From Streptomyces jeddahensis (GTDB taxonomy: Bacteria; Actinomycetota; Actinomycetes; Streptomycetales; Streptomycetaceae), in contig NZ_LOHS01000196.1 of the NCBI RefSeq assembly GCF_001642995.1, forward strand, positions 48,755-112,754: a stretch of DNA of 64,000 nucleotides, written 5' to 3'. Each line of letters opens with the position of its first letter. Positions within the stretch are counted from its first letter, which is position 1. Under the pieces are notes generated by a model, which did not search any database, was not told where the DNA came from, and saw only the letters and a list, made by a program, of their open reading frames with translations. The position numbers and the translations under genes were made by a program. Shown here one piece after another: positions 1-8,203 of this stretch.

Positions 1-530
1 TCACGCTGGGCCTGAGGCGGCAGCTGTTCGCGGTCAGCCAGGACGAGGAGTTCGCGCGCGTGACCGGGCTGCCGGTGCGCGCCCTGAACCTGCTCACCGC
101 CATCACGGCGGCGGTCACGGTGACCGTCGCCATGCGGGTCGTGGGCCTGCTCCTGGTCAGCGCGCTGATGGTGGTGCCCGTGGCGGCCGCCCAGCAGCTC
201 AGCCGGAGCTTCGCCGCGACCTTCGGCATCGCGGTGACGATCGGCGTCGGCGTCACGCTCGGCGGCACGGTCACGTCGTACTACCAGGACGTACCGCCCG
301 GCGCGACCATCGTGCTGCTGACCATCGCCGTGTTCATCGCCCTGACCGCGCTGGCCACGCCGCTCGCCCGGCGCAGGGCACGGGCCGCCGCGGCCGCTGC
401 CGGGGCCGAGGCGGGAGCGACGGGCTGCCAGCTTCCGGAATCCGGGACCGGGGCCGGAGCAGGGGCAGGCGTGGCTCCGCAGGCGGCTTCGGAGAAGGTG
501 CCGCCGGGCCGCGCCCCGGCGCCGAGGTGA
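1..530 (+). CDS. znuB: Metal (zinc) ABC transporter permease, C-terminal part
   Basis: The 5' end lies outside the window; the reading frame is open from base 3. The visible part is the C-terminal portion of an ABC-3 family permease of the ZnuB/TroC type, with hydrophobic segments and the run VVGLLLVSALMVVPVAAAQQ, typical of the last transmembrane helices in this family. The role is zinc import across the cytoplasmic membrane. The last 50 or so residues are a low-complexity Ala/Gly-rich cytoplasmic tail. The zinc regulator Zur follows after 101 bases on the same strand, which supports zinc as the substrate. The zinc assignment rests on this neighbour; manganese is the alternative. Confidence 0.85.
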   Translation, partial: TLGLRRQLFAVSQDEEFARVTGLPVRALNLLTAITAAVTVTVAMRVVGLLLVSALMVVPVAAAQQLSRSFAATFGIAVTIGVGVTLGGTVTSYYQDVPPGATIVLLTIAVFIALTALATPLARRRARAAAAAAGAEAGATGCQLPESGTGAGAGAGVAPQAASEKVPPGRAPAPR

Positions 531-631
531 GTGCCCGCAGGCATCGGACCGGGCCCTCGCCGAAGGCGAGCGTCCCACCGTGCCGCGGCCACCTGGCACA
601 ATGGCCCGGCAGCTGATGTGAGGAGGCAACG

Positions 632-1051
632 GTGACGACCGCTGGACCAGTACGGGGCCGATCCACCCGGCAGCGAGCGGCCGTGGCAGCCGCTCTGGAC
701 GAGGTGGACGAGTTCCGCAGCGCGCAGGAGCTCCACGACATGCTCAAGCACCGGGGCGACTCAGTCGGGCTAACCACGGTCTACCGCACCCTGCAGTCCC
801 TCGCCGACGCCGGCGAGGTGGACGTGCTGCGCACGAGCGACGGCGAGTCCGTCTACCGCCGCTGCTCCTCCGGCGAGCACCACCACCACCTGGTCTGCCG
901 CGCCTGCGGCAGGGCCGTCGAGGTGGAGGGCCCGGCCGTCGAGAAGTGGGCCGAGGCCATCGCGTCCGAGCACGGCTATGTGAACGTCGCCCATACGGTG
1001 GAGATCTTCGGCACGTGCGCGGAGTGCGCGGCGCGGTCCGACGAGGACTGA
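632..1051 (+). CDS. zur: Fur-family zinc uptake regulator Zur
   Basis: 139 residues, the normal Fur/Zur length. An N-terminal winged helix (about 10-75) carries the recognition segment LTTVYRTLQSLADAGEVD. A His cluster at 83-86, Cys pairs C89/C92 and C129/C132, and HTVEIFG starting at H121 match the structural and regulatory zinc sites of Zur. With zinc bound it would repress zinc uptake genes. The GTG start has AGGAGG 6 bases upstream. It lies directly downstream of the zinc permease and is probably co-transcribed. No recognisable Zur box lies in the 101-base gap, as expected if the controlled promoter is further upstream, outside the window. Confidence 0.95.
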   Translation: MTTAGPVRGRSTRQRAAVAAALDEVDEFRSAQELHDMLKHRGDSVGLTTVYRTLQSLADAGEVDVLRTSDGESVYRRCSSGEHHHHLVCRACGRAVEVEGPAVEKWAEAIASEHGYVNVAHTVEIFGTCAECAARSDED

Positions 1052-1081
1052 GCCCCCGCGCCCCGTGGTTTCGGGCCCTCC

Positions 1082-1621
1082 TCAGACCCGGCTCAGATGC
1101 CGGTCGAGGTGGGCCCGCAGCCGTTCCACGTCCTCCGGGGAGCGCAGTCCGCGCTTGGGCAGCACCTCCAGGACGAGGATGTTCGGGTCGCGGCTGAGCA
1201 GTACCAGGTGGTCGCGCGTCTCGCGGTAGCCGCGGAACATCGACCACCGCTGCACCAGGCTCGAGTGCTCGGTCTCGGCGGCTATCCCGGCGTCGGTCAC
1301 CGTCGTGCGGTATTCGCCGTGCCAGGAGACGAGCCGCAGTACGTGGTAGGCCTGGAGGTGCGGGAGGGACCAGATCAGCACCGGAAGCATGACCGCCAGG
1401 GCGAAGGAGAACGCGGCGGACGCGCTGTTCACCACGTCCATGGTCATTACGTGCCGAACGGCCAACGCCAGGAACATCAGCACGAAGGCCCACCGCAGCA
1501 CCACGAGGCGCCGGATGCGCTCCCGCACCCCGATGCCCGTGCGTATGTCCCTGCGCGTCGGCCGGTAGGCCAGCTCGACGGCGTCCGCGCCCTGGATGAT
1601 GTCCCGCCCCTGGTGAACCAT
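1082..1621 (-). CDS. YcxB-like membrane protein
   Basis: 179 residues. A basic N-terminus precedes two close transmembrane segments (about 39-57 and 67-87). A soluble C-terminal part follows (about 105-165, WHGEYRTTVTDAGI... WSMFRGYRETRDHLVLL), which resembles the PH-like domain of YcxB-family proteins. Function is unknown; the family is thought to be membrane anchored with a small beta-rich domain. It is convergent with zur (30-base gap) and lies 52 bases downstream of uppS on the same strand, so it may be transcribed with uppS-recO. Assignment is from fold-level pattern only. Confidence 0.7.
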   Translation of the reverse strand: MVHQGRDIIQGADAVELAYRPTRRDIRTGIGVRERIRRLVVLRWAFVLMFLALAVRHVMTMDVVNSASAAFSFALAVMLPVLIWSLPHLQAYHVLRLVSWHGEYRTTVTDAGIAAETEHSSLVQRWSMFRGYRETRDHLVLLSRDPNILVLEVLPKRGLRSPEDVERLRAHLDRHLSRV

Positions 1622-1673
1622 GGGCGGAACCCTAACGTCCCGTTACGCCCCGCGAAACCGAGAGCCCGACGGG

Positions 1674-2516
1674 CTACGCCTGCTTGCCCTCCATCGCGAG
1701 CAGCTCCTCGTTCGGGATCGCCCCGCCGAAGCGGCGGTCGCGCGACGCGTACTCCAGACAGGCCCGCCACAGGTCGCGCCGGTCGAAGTCCGGCCACAGG
1801 ACGTCCTGGAAGACCATCTCGGCGTAACTGGACTGCCAGATCAGGTAGTTGGACGTGCGCTGCTCGCCGCTCGGGCGGAGGAAGAGATCCACATCCGGCA
1901 TGTCCGGGTAGTAGAGGTACTTCTGGATCGTCTTCTCGGTGATCTTTGCTGGGTCGAGCTTCCCGGCCGCGACGTCGGCCGCCAGCTTCTGCGCGGCGTC
2001 CGCGAGCTCGGCCCGTCCGCCGTAGTTCACGCAGAAGTACAGCGTCATCGCGTCGTTGCCCTTCGTCTGCTCCTGCGCGACCTGGAGCTCCTGCACGACG
2101 GACTTCCACAGCTTGGGCATACGGCCCACCCAGCGGATACGGATCCCGAGCTCGTCCATCTCGTCGCGCCGGCGCCGGATGACGTCCCGGTTGAAGTTCA
2201 TCAGGAAGCGCACCTCGTCCGGCGACCGCTTCCAGTTCTCCGTCGAGAAGGCGTACAGGGAGAGGTTCTTCACGCCCATCTCCAGGCAGCCCTTGAGCAC
2301 GTCCATCACGACGCCCTCGCCGACCTTGTGGCCCTCGGTCCGCGGCAGCCCGCGCTCCTTCGCCCACCGGCCGTTCCCGTCCATGACGATCGCCACGTGG
2401 TTCGGGACCAGCTCACCGGGCAGCTTCGGCGGACGCGCCCCGGAGGGGTGCGGCTCGGGGGCCTTGTACTCGCGGCGGGGGCGTCCGAGCATCCCGCGTC
2501 GTGCCATGAGGCTCAC
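1674..2516 (-). CDS. uppS: Undecaprenyl diphosphate synthase (isoprenyl transferase)
   Basis: 280 residues, a cis-prenyltransferase. HVAIVMDGNGRWA contains the catalytic Asp (D46) and the diphosphate-binding loop with R50. The C-terminal signature DLFLRPSGEQRTSNYLIW with WPDF is complete. It condenses isopentenyl diphosphate units in cis to make the polyprenyl carrier for peptidoglycan and wall polymers. The N-terminal extension of about 35 residues (rich in Arg and Pro) is typical of the longer actinobacterial paralogue. It lies 67 bases downstream of recO on the same strand, a conserved actinobacterial pairing. Confidence 0.95.
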   Translation of the reverse strand: MSLMARRGMLGRPRREYKAPEPHPSGARPPKLPGELVPNHVAIVMDGNGRWAKERGLPRTEGHKVGEGVVMDVLKGCLEMGVKNLSLYAFSTENWKRSPDEVRFLMNFNRDVIRRRRDEMDELGIRIRWVGRMPKLWKSVVQELQVAQEQTKGNDAMTLYFCVNYGGRAELADAAQKLAADVAAGKLDPAKITEKTIQKYLYYPDMPDVDLFLRPSGEQRTSNYLIWQSSYAEMVFQDVLWPDFDRRDLWRACLEYASRDRRFGGAIPNEELLAMEGKQA

Positions 2517-2583
2517 GTCTTCCTGCTCTCGACTTTCTGCTTGCCAGGCTTGCCGGTTCTGCTGGGGCTCGCCGGGTGGGTTG

Positions 2584-3330
2584 TCACTTCTCTACGTACC
2601 GCAGGGAGCGCAGTCCGCGCTCCAGGTGCCAGTGCAGATACGCCGACACCAGGCCGCTGCCCTCCCGTACGTGCCGGGGCTCGCACGCGTCCGCGGTCTC
2701 CCAGTCGCCCGTCAGCAGCGCGCCGAGGAGGGTCAGTGCCTCCGGCGAGGGTACGACGCTGCCGGGCGCGCGGCAGTCGGCGCATACGGAACCGCCCGCA
2801 GCGACCGAGAAGAACCGGTTCGGGCCGGGCATCCCGCATTGTGCGCAGTCGCTGAAGCTCGGCGCGTAGCCGTTCACGGCCAGCGACCGCAGCAGGAACG
2901 CGTCCAGGACGAGATTAGGTGCGTGCTCGCCGCGGGCGAGGGTGCGCAGGGCTCCGACGAGCAGCAGGTACTGCTGCACCGCCGGCTCGCCCTCATGATC
3001 GGTGAACCGTTCCGCCGTCTCCAGCATGGCCGTACCGGCCGTGTAGCGGGCGTAGTCGGTGACGATCCCGCCACCGTAGGGAGCGATCGTCTCGCTCTGC
3101 GTACAGAGCGGCAGCCCGCGGCCGACCAGCTCGCTGCCGCGCGCGAAGAACTGCACGTCCACATGGGAGAAGGGCTCGAGCCGCGCCCCGAACTTCGACT
3201 TCGTCCGGCGCACTCCGCGGGCGACGGCACGCACACGGCCGTGCCCGCGGGTCAGAAGCGTGATGATGCGGTCGGCCTCACCGAGCTTCTGGGTCCGCAG
3301 CACGATGCCGTCGTCCCGGAACAGACTCAT
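2584..3330 (-). CDS. recO: DNA repair protein RecO
   Basis: 248 residues from the ATG that gives MSLFRDDGIVLRTQKLGEADRI, the canonical RecO N-terminus; an in-frame ATG six codons upstream (3348) is a less likely start. The N-terminal OB fold (about 1-80) is followed by a helical domain and a CxxC...CxxC zinc site (CAQCGMPG and CADCRAPG). RecO loads RecA onto gapped DNA together with RecR and anneals single strands. It is probably transcribed with uppS downstream. Confidence 0.95.
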   Translation of the reverse strand: MSLFRDDGIVLRTQKLGEADRIITLLTRGHGRVRAVARGVRRTKSKFGARLEPFSHVDVQFFARGSELVGRGLPLCTQSETIAPYGGGIVTDYARYTAGTAMLETAERFTDHEGEPAVQQYLLLVGALRTLARGEHAPNLVLDAFLLRSLAVNGYAPSFSDCAQCGMPGPNRFFSVAAGGSVCADCRAPGSVVPSPEALTLLGALLTGDWETADACEPRHVREGSGLVSAYLHWHLERGLRSLRYVEK

Positions 3331-3395
3331 GGAGCCATTCTCTCCCACGGCCGCAGGTGCCGTGGCGGGTCACCGAACCTCGCCGAAGCGCTGCG

Positions 3396-3611
3396 TCACG
3401 GCACCTCTCCGCGGCTGCGCGCGTTCGCGTACGCGGTGGCCGCGCGCAATCGTTCCGCCGCGGTCGCGGCCCGTACGGCTCCCGGTTCGCAGTCCCACTC
3501 CCGGCCGCCGCCGAGCGGTCTGAGCTGAACGTACGACCCCTCGTGGCCCACCACCCGGCCCACCTTGCCGGTACGGGTGTCGACGGCGTACGAACCGATG
3601 GGGGGCTTCAT
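3396..3611 (-). CDS. Small conserved hypothetical protein, SH3-like barrel candidate
   Basis: 71 residues. The start ATG overlaps the stop of the upstream gene as ATGA (3608-3611), which implies translational coupling. The sequence GSYAVDTRTGKVGRVVGHEGSYVQLRPLGGGREWDC is rich in beta-prone residues and Gly, like small SH3/KOW barrels; this is an inference. I recall similar short proteins beside XRE regulators in Streptomyces, but their role is not known to me. Confidence 0.65.
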   Translation of the reverse strand: MKPPIGSYAVDTRTGKVGRVVGHEGSYVQLRPLGGGREWDCEPGAVRAATAAERLRAATAYANARSRGEVP

Positions 3612-3919
3612 CGCGCGGCGCCTCCGTTCGCGGCGGCGGCCGCATCCGGCGTACGGGCCGCACGCGGCGCACAAGCCCTGAGCGCCGCCGCCAGGCGAGC
3701 GGCGACGCCGACGGAACATCGGCCCGATTCGATCAGCGGGCATGGGGCATCGCGCGCCACGGTCACCGGGTCGATCCGCAGGGAAGGCAATGCAATTCCC
3801 GCCCGCGCGAGCGCCATGCGCAATTCCGTCACCGTCTCCTCCGCCTCCTCGACACACCGCGCCGAGTGTCGTGTCCCATCTTCCGCCTTCACCGGTTCCC
3901 TTTCCCTCCGACATTTCAT
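3608..3919 (-). CDS. Small hypothetical protein coupled to the 71-residue gene
   Basis: 103 residues. The ATG is preceded by GGAG at a good distance. The recognisable part is EETVTELRMALARAGIALPSLRID, followed by a short Cys-containing stretch and an Ala-rich end. No catalytic motif is visible. It is divergent from the truncated XRE regulator 87 bases away, so the three genes look like one small regulatory locus whose transcription-factor partner has decayed. The function is unknown. An alternative start lies at an internal GTG (VTELRMAL). Confidence 0.6.
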   Translation of the reverse strand: MKCRREREPVKAEDGTRHSARCVEEAEETVTELRMALARAGIALPSLRIDPVTVARDAPCPLIESGRCSVGVAARLAAALRACAPRAARTPDAAAAANGGAAR

Positions 3920-4006
3920 GCTTCACATCTCCACGGTGCCGTTCCACCCCTACACTCGAAAGGAGCCGGTTCTCTGCAAGTGCGGTGCGTACCAAGGGGG
4001 TTGGCG

Positions 4007-4525
4007 ATGGCCAACGGTTCACGGCAAGCGGCTTGGGAGTTCTTCGGAGCAGAACTGAAACGACGCCGCGAAGACACGGGATTCACCCAGGTGGAGCTGG
4101 GTGCGCGGGTCTTCGTATCCGGTGCATACATCGGCCAATTCGAACAGGCAATTCGCAAGCCGCAGTTGGACGTCGCCCGACGGATCGACGACGTCCTGCA
4201 AACCGGCGGTTTTTTCGAGCGGATGTGCAGGAAGCTCATCAATGACCGGCGCTATGCGGATTACTTCGCGCCGGTAGCAGAACTGGAAGCTTTGGCCACG
4301 AAAATCTGTGAGTTTGCGCCGACGGTAGTTCCGGGGCTGTTGCAGACAGCCCGCATGAACGGGCCGTCACCATCGCCGCCAACTCATTCGTCACCGACGA
4401 GTACGTGGAGGCCCGGCAGTAGTGCGAGGAAGCGCCGCCATGGGCGCGCCCCGCATCTGACGGGGCCGAGGCGCGTCAGCCGACCCCCCGGGCACCCCGC
4501 CCCGCCCGCGCCTCGATCCCCCTGA
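4007..4525 (+). pseudogene. XRE-family regulator of the DUF5753 type, frameshifted and truncated
   Basis: The first about 118 residues (4007-4360) are a normal N-terminus: an XRE helix-turn-helix (FGAELKRRREDTGFTQVELGARVFVSGAYIGQFEQ) followed by the start of DUF5753 (FAPTVVPGLLQTARMN). Family members are about 270-290 residues. After 4360 the family-like sequence continues in the next frame (RAVTIAANSFVTDEYVEARQ) until a TAG at 4420-4422; the rest of the domain is absent. The original frame runs on as Pro/Arg/Ser-rich nonsense to 4525 and overlaps the gntR 3' end. One indel plus a 3' deletion explains this. The region has lower G+C than its neighbours. Confidence 0.75.
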
Positions 4526-5225
4526 AGTGGTCCGCCATCGCACGCTGGGCGCGCTCGACGTCGCGGGCGCGTAGGGCCGTCAGGATGTCGCGGTGACGGC
4601 GGACGGTGAGGTCCGGGGTCGGGTCGTCGGTCCAGCCGCGGGCCGCGGAGACGCGGCGGAAGACGTTCCAGAAGGCGCCGAGGAGCTGGGGTACGAGCGT
4701 GTTGCCGAGCGACTGGTAGAGCACCTCGTGGAACTCGCGGTCGAGTTCCGGGAAGGGACTGCCCGTACCGCCCGTCTCCTCCATGCGGACGACGATCGCT
4801 TCCAGCCGGTCGAGTTCCGCGTCCGTCAGCGAGGCCGCGACCCTGCGTATGAGACCCTCCTCCAGCACCTCTCTGACCTGCAGGATCTCGCCCAGGGCGC
4901 GGGTGTCGTCGTCGAGCTGGGAGAGCGCGCGGAAGGTGAGGCCGTCGACGAGGGGGGTCAGCGAGGCCTGGCCGACGTACGTGCCGTAGCCGTGCCGGAT
5001 GTCGACGATGTCCAAGGCCTGGAGCGCCTTGAGGGCCTCGCGGACGGAGTTGCGGCTGACGCCGAGGTCCTCCATGAGCTCGGTCTCGGTCGGCAGCGGG
5101 GCTCCTGGCTGGAGCTTGCGGTCGAGGATCAACTGCATGACCTCGCGCTGGATCTGTCCGCTCACGCGTCGCTCACGGGCGGACCGCAGGCCGGAGTTCC
5201 TCGGCCCCGAGGGCTGCTCGGACAT
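4476..5225 (-). CDS. GntR-family regulator, FadR subfamily (FCD domain)
   Basis: 249 residues from MSEQPSG; an ATG three codons upstream is possible. The winged helix (about 25-95) contains PTETELMEDLGVSRNSVREALKALQALDIVDIRHGYGTYV. The FCD ligand-binding domain (about 105-240) has the metal-type motif DREFHEVLYQSL and a later RRHRDILTALRARD. It is divergent from the ABC transporter/lyase operon and almost certainly regulates it; two inverted repeats with the GT-N3-AC core typical of FadR-type sites lie in the shared intergenic region. The effector is probably the imported substrate or a product of the lyase (inference). Confidence 0.9.
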   Translation of the reverse strand: MSEQPSGPRNSGLRSARERRVSGQIQREVMQLILDRKLQPGAPLPTETELMEDLGVSRNSVREALKALQALDIVDIRHGYGTYVGQASLTPLVDGLTFRALSQLDDDTRALGEILQVREVLEEGLIRRVAASLTDAELDRLEAIVVRMEETGGTGSPFPELDREFHEVLYQSLGNTLVPQLLGAFWNVFRRVSAARGWTDDPTPDLTVRRHRDILTALRARDVERAQRAMADHFRGIEARAGRGARGVG

Positions 5226-5245
5226 GCGGCACATCGTACGCGCGT

Positions 5246-5260
5246 GGACGTCCGACGTCC
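5246..5260. promoter_or_regulatory. Candidate GntR operator 1
   Basis: Perfect inverted repeat GGACGT-CCG-ACGTCC, 21 bases upstream of the regulator's start codon. The GT-N3-AC core matches the general FadR-subfamily half-site arrangement. Its position suggests autoregulation. Confidence 0.6.
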
Positions 5261-5371
5261 CATCTCTGCCGGAAACCTCTGCCCTCCGCCTGAAGAAAAG
5301 ACTCCAACTGGCCTTGTTTCAAGGTGCCATTGGTCGCACCTCTGGAGGAAGTGCCAGTCGTGCGCGGTCCC

Positions 5372-5400
5372 TTGACCGGTCCCCGACCCCCTCTTATCGT
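5372..5400 (+). promoter_or_regulatory. Candidate promoter of the transporter operon
   Basis: TTGACC and TATCGT separated by 17 bases, a good match to the vegetative sigma consensus. Candidate operator 2 begins 16 bases downstream of the -10 element, a classical position for repression. The 297-base gap 5226-5522 otherwise holds C-rich sequence with no gene. Confidence 0.5.
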
Positions 5401-5415
5401 CACGCTGCTGGGCAT

Positions 5416-5428
5416 GACGTAGGACGTC
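5416..5428. promoter_or_regulatory. Candidate GntR operator 2
   Basis: Inverted repeat GACGT-AGG-ACGTC, the same half-sites and spacing as operator 1. It lies just downstream of the predicted promoter of the ABC transporter operon. Confidence 0.6.
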
Positions 5429-5522
5429 GTATCTCCCCCACTCCGAACCCCATTCCCCCCACGCCGACGCTCACTCCGACCCCAGTACCCCCTCCCCCAG
5501 ACCACTCCTCCCAGGAGGAACC

Positions 5523-7160
5523 GTGCGCGACGTGACCCCCGTACCGGCACTGCACCGCCGGTCGTTCCTGAAGTACACCGGCGCGCTGGGCGCGGCCGCC
5601 GCCGTCACCTCGACGCTGTCGGCCTGTTCGGCGGGGCCGGAGTCCACCAACGAGACCGACGACGGCAACGGCAAGGGCGGTCTCGAGACGCTCACCGCCG
5701 TCATCGGCTACGGCAACGACCAGAGCTGGGATCCGCTGATGACGGCGTCGGCGTTCAGCATGGCCGCGAACCACCACATCTACGAGGGTCTCCTCGACAC
5801 CGACCCGATCACTCGGGAGCCGTATCCCGCGCTGGCCACGGCGATCCCCGCGGACCTGTCCGCGACCACGTGGCAATTCACGCTGCGCGACGGCGCGAAG
5901 TGGCACGACGGCAAGCCGGTCACGGCCGACGACGTCGTCTTCACCTTCGGCCGGGTCCTGGACCCGGACACGCAGACGCTCGCCAAGAACTTCTTCGGCT
6001 CCTGGCTGAAGGAGGTCAGGAAGGTCGACGACCAGTCGGTCGAGCTGGTGCTGAAGTTCCCGTTCCCGGAGGGCGCGCCCCGGCTGACGCTCGCCAAGAT
6101 CATGCCGAAGCACGTGTACGAACAGCCGGGTGCGCTGGACGAGGCCGCCAAGGGCAAGGCGGTGGGCTCGGGACCGTACCGGCAGACCGCGCACCACCCG
6201 AAGTCCAACACCACGTTCGAGGCATACGACGGCTACAACGGGCCGCGCAAGGCCACCTTCAAGAAGATGAACTGGCTGTCGATCGTGGACGCCGCGCCCC
6301 GCGTCGCCAAGATCTCCGGCGGGAGCGCGGGCGCGCAGATCTCCGACAACATCCCGTACGCCAACATCGACCAGCTGACGAAGGACGGGCTGACGGTCGA
6401 GGGCGGCGCCGGGATGAACCATCTGTTCCTGCTGTTCAACACCGCCCACAAGCCGTTCGACGACGTGCGGGTGCGGCAGGCGCTGCACTACGCGATCGAC
6501 ACGGAGAAGATGATCTCGGCCGCGCTGCGGGGGCACGGCAAGCCGGCGACCTCGTACCTCAACGAGGGCAACCCGACGTACCGCAAGGCGAAGACGGTCT
6601 ACGCGTACGACCCGGACAAGGCCAAGCAGCTGCTGGCGGACGCGGGGGTGAGCGGGCTGAAGGTGAACCTGATGGCGGTCAATGTCAGCTGGATCGTGGA
6701 CTGTCTGCCGACGATCAAGGCCTCGTGGGACGCGATCGGGGTGCAGACGACGCTGGAGCCGCAGGAGACGGCGGCGTTGTTCACGAAGCTCGACCAGAAG
6801 CAGGACTTCCAGGTCGTCGCGGCGGCGTCCAACCCCAATCAGTTCGGGCTCGACGCGGACCTGATCATGCATTACAACTACGGGCCCGGCAACACCTGGA
6901 TGCGGTACGCCCGCTGGGAGGACAGCTCCGAGGCCAAGGCCCTGTTCAAGATGATGGACCAGGCCACGCGGGAGCCGGACGCCGAGAAGAAGAAGCAGAT
7001 GACGCAGGAGTACATCGACGTCGTCGCCGAGAACGCCGTGATCTACCCGGTCGTCCACAACGAGCTGATGACGGCCTGGGATCCGAAGAAGATCACCGGT
7101 ATCAGGCCCCAGCCGTATCCCGGGATCAACGTGCTGCAGGCCAAGCCGGCCGCCGGCTGA
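5523..7160 (+). CDS. Family-5 peptide/opine-type solute-binding lipoprotein (Tat-exported)
   Basis: 545 residues. The N-terminus has a twin-arginine motif HRRSFLK (R12-R13), a hydrophobic stretch and a lipobox LSAC with the lipidated Cys at 35, so it is exported by Tat and anchored outside. The mature part is an extracellular solute-binding family 5 protein (DppA/OppA type), with WQFTLRDGAKWHDGKPVTADDVVFTF and VRQALHYAIDTEKM. The start is GTG with AGGAGG upstream. It is first in an operon with permeases, ATPases and a DapA-like lyase. The substrate is unknown; family members bind peptides, nickel chelates, opines or sugars' oligomers. Confidence 0.92.
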   Translation: MRDVTPVPALHRRSFLKYTGALGAAAAVTSTLSACSAGPESTNETDDGNGKGGLETLTAVIGYGNDQSWDPLMTASAFSMAANHHIYEGLLDTDPITREPYPALATAIPADLSATTWQFTLRDGAKWHDGKPVTADDVVFTFGRVLDPDTQTLAKNFFGSWLKEVRKVDDQSVELVLKFPFPEGAPRLTLAKIMPKHVYEQPGALDEAAKGKAVGSGPYRQTAHHPKSNTTFEAYDGYNGPRKATFKKMNWLSIVDAAPRVAKISGGSAGAQISDNIPYANIDQLTKDGLTVEGGAGMNHLFLLFNTAHKPFDDVRVRQALHYAIDTEKMISAALRGHGKPATSYLNEGNPTYRKAKTVYAYDPDKAKQLLADAGVSGLKVNLMAVNVSWIVDCLPTIKASWDAIGVQTTLEPQETAALFTKLDQKQDFQVVAAASNPNQFGLDADLIMHYNYGPGNTWMRYARWEDSSEAKALFKMMDQATREPDAEKKKQMTQEYIDVVAENAVIYPVVHNELMTAWDPKKITGIRPQPYPGINVLQAKPAAG

Positions 7161-7181
7161 CCGCACGGAGGCTCGAAGACC

Positions 7182-8141
7182 GTGGTCGCGATCGCCAGGA
7201 TCCTCGTCCGCCGTGTCGCCCTGCTCGTTCCCCTGATGCTCGGGATCGTGCTGTTCGTCTTCCTCGTGATGCGGTTCTCGGACAGCGATCCGGCATCCGC
7301 GTACTTCCAGGGCGCGAACCCGACCGAGCAGCAGCTGCACGACTTCCGCGAGCGGAACGGGCTGCTCGATCCGCTGCCCGTGCGCTACGTCGACTTCGTC
7401 GGCGACCTGCTCCGCGGCGACATGGGCATCAGCGTGCTGACCAGGGCACCGGTCGTCGACCAGGTCACCACCGCGCTGCCGCTCACCATGCAGCTGACGT
7501 TCATGGGGCTCGGGATCGCGGTGGTGCTCGCCCTGATCGGCGGCGTCACCGCCGCGATCTACCGGGACCGGCTGCCCGACCAGCTGATCCGCGTCGTGTC
7601 GCTGACCGGCGTCGCGGCGCCCGGCTTCTGGCTGGCGCTGCTGATGATCCAGTACCTGGCCGTCGACCGGGGCTGGTTCCCGACCGGCGGATACATCAAC
7701 CCGGCGGACTCGTTCAGCGGTTGGCTGAACACGATGACGCTGCCCGCGTTCGCGCTGTCGCTGCCGGTCGCCGCCCAGCTCACCCGCATCGTGCGCACGG
7801 CGGTGGTGGAGGAGCTGGACAAGGACTACGTGCGCACGGCGATCGGCAGCGGACTGCCGCCGGTCGTCGTGGTCGGGCGGAACGTGCTGCGCAACGCGCT
7901 GATCAACCCGCTGACCGTGCTCGGCCTGCGGGTCGGCTACCTGCTCGGCGGCGCGGTCGTCATCGAGACGATCTTCTCGCTGCCGGGGATGGGGAAGCTG
8001 ATGATCGACGCCGTGAAGAACGGCGATCCGGCCGTCGTACAGGGGGTCGTGCTGACGACCGCCTTCGGGTTCGTGATCGTGAACCTCGTCATCGACATCC
8101 TCTATCTGCTGGTCAATCCGCGTCTGAGGGGTGCCGCGTGA
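7182..8141 (+). CDS. ABC transporter permease (DppB type)
   Basis: 319 residues with about six transmembrane helices. The N-terminal membrane segment LLVPLMLGIVLFVFLVMRF is followed by the characteristic short external region. The EAA-like loop DKDYVRTAIGSGLPPVVVVGRNVLRNALINPLTV docks onto the ATPase. It is the first membrane subunit for the lipoprotein encoded 21 bases upstream. The GTG start follows GGAGG. Its last codons and stop are involved in an imperfect duplication of the junction with the next gene. Confidence 0.92.
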   Translation: MVAIARILVRRVALLVPLMLGIVLFVFLVMRFSDSDPASAYFQGANPTEQQLHDFRERNGLLDPLPVRYVDFVGDLLRGDMGISVLTRAPVVDQVTTALPLTMQLTFMGLGIAVVLALIGGVTAAIYRDRLPDQLIRVVSLTGVAAPGFWLALLMIQYLAVDRGWFPTGGYINPADSFSGWLNTMTLPAFALSLPVAAQLTRIVRTAVVEELDKDYVRTAIGSGLPPVVVVGRNVLRNALINPLTVLGLRVGYLLGGAVVIETIFSLPGMGKLMIDAVKNGDPAVVQGVVLTTAFGFVIVNLVIDILYLLVNPRLRGAA

Positions 8142-8203
8142 TGCCGACCTCCGTCCTCTGCCCGTGTTGGCTTCCGCGTCTGGGGAGTGCCGTCTGATGC
8201 CCG
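8117..8203 (+). repeat. Imperfect direct repeat at the permease gene junction
   Basis: Two copies, 8117-8145 and 8173-8201, offset by 56 bases and matching at 25 of 29 positions (TCCGCGTCTG...GTGCCG...TGATGCC). Each copy carries a TGATG stop/start overlap. The first holds the permease stop; the second holds the mini-ORF stop and the start of the fused permease-ATPase. Confidence 0.8.
8141..8197 (+). CDS. 18-codon mini-ORF bridging two transporter genes
   Basis: The ATG at 8141 overlaps the permease stop as TGATG; the stop TGA at 8195-8197 overlaps the next start ATG at 8197, again as TGATG. The product would be MPTSVLCPCWLPRLGSAV, whose end resembles the permease end (NPRLRGAA). It looks like a by-product of junction duplication that keeps ribosomes moving into the downstream gene by reinitiation. 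It probably has no function as a peptide. Whether it is translated is not shown. Confidence 0.4.
   Translation: MPTSVLCPCWLPRLGSAV

Noticed and set aside
530..631. Zur box in front of zur
   Set aside because: No AT-rich palindrome of the expected type is present in this gap.
8131..8196. GTG at 8131 as the start of the permease-ATPase fusion
   Set aside because: The residues added come from the duplicated junction. The ATG at 8197 is coupled by TGATG and gives a typical permease N-terminus.
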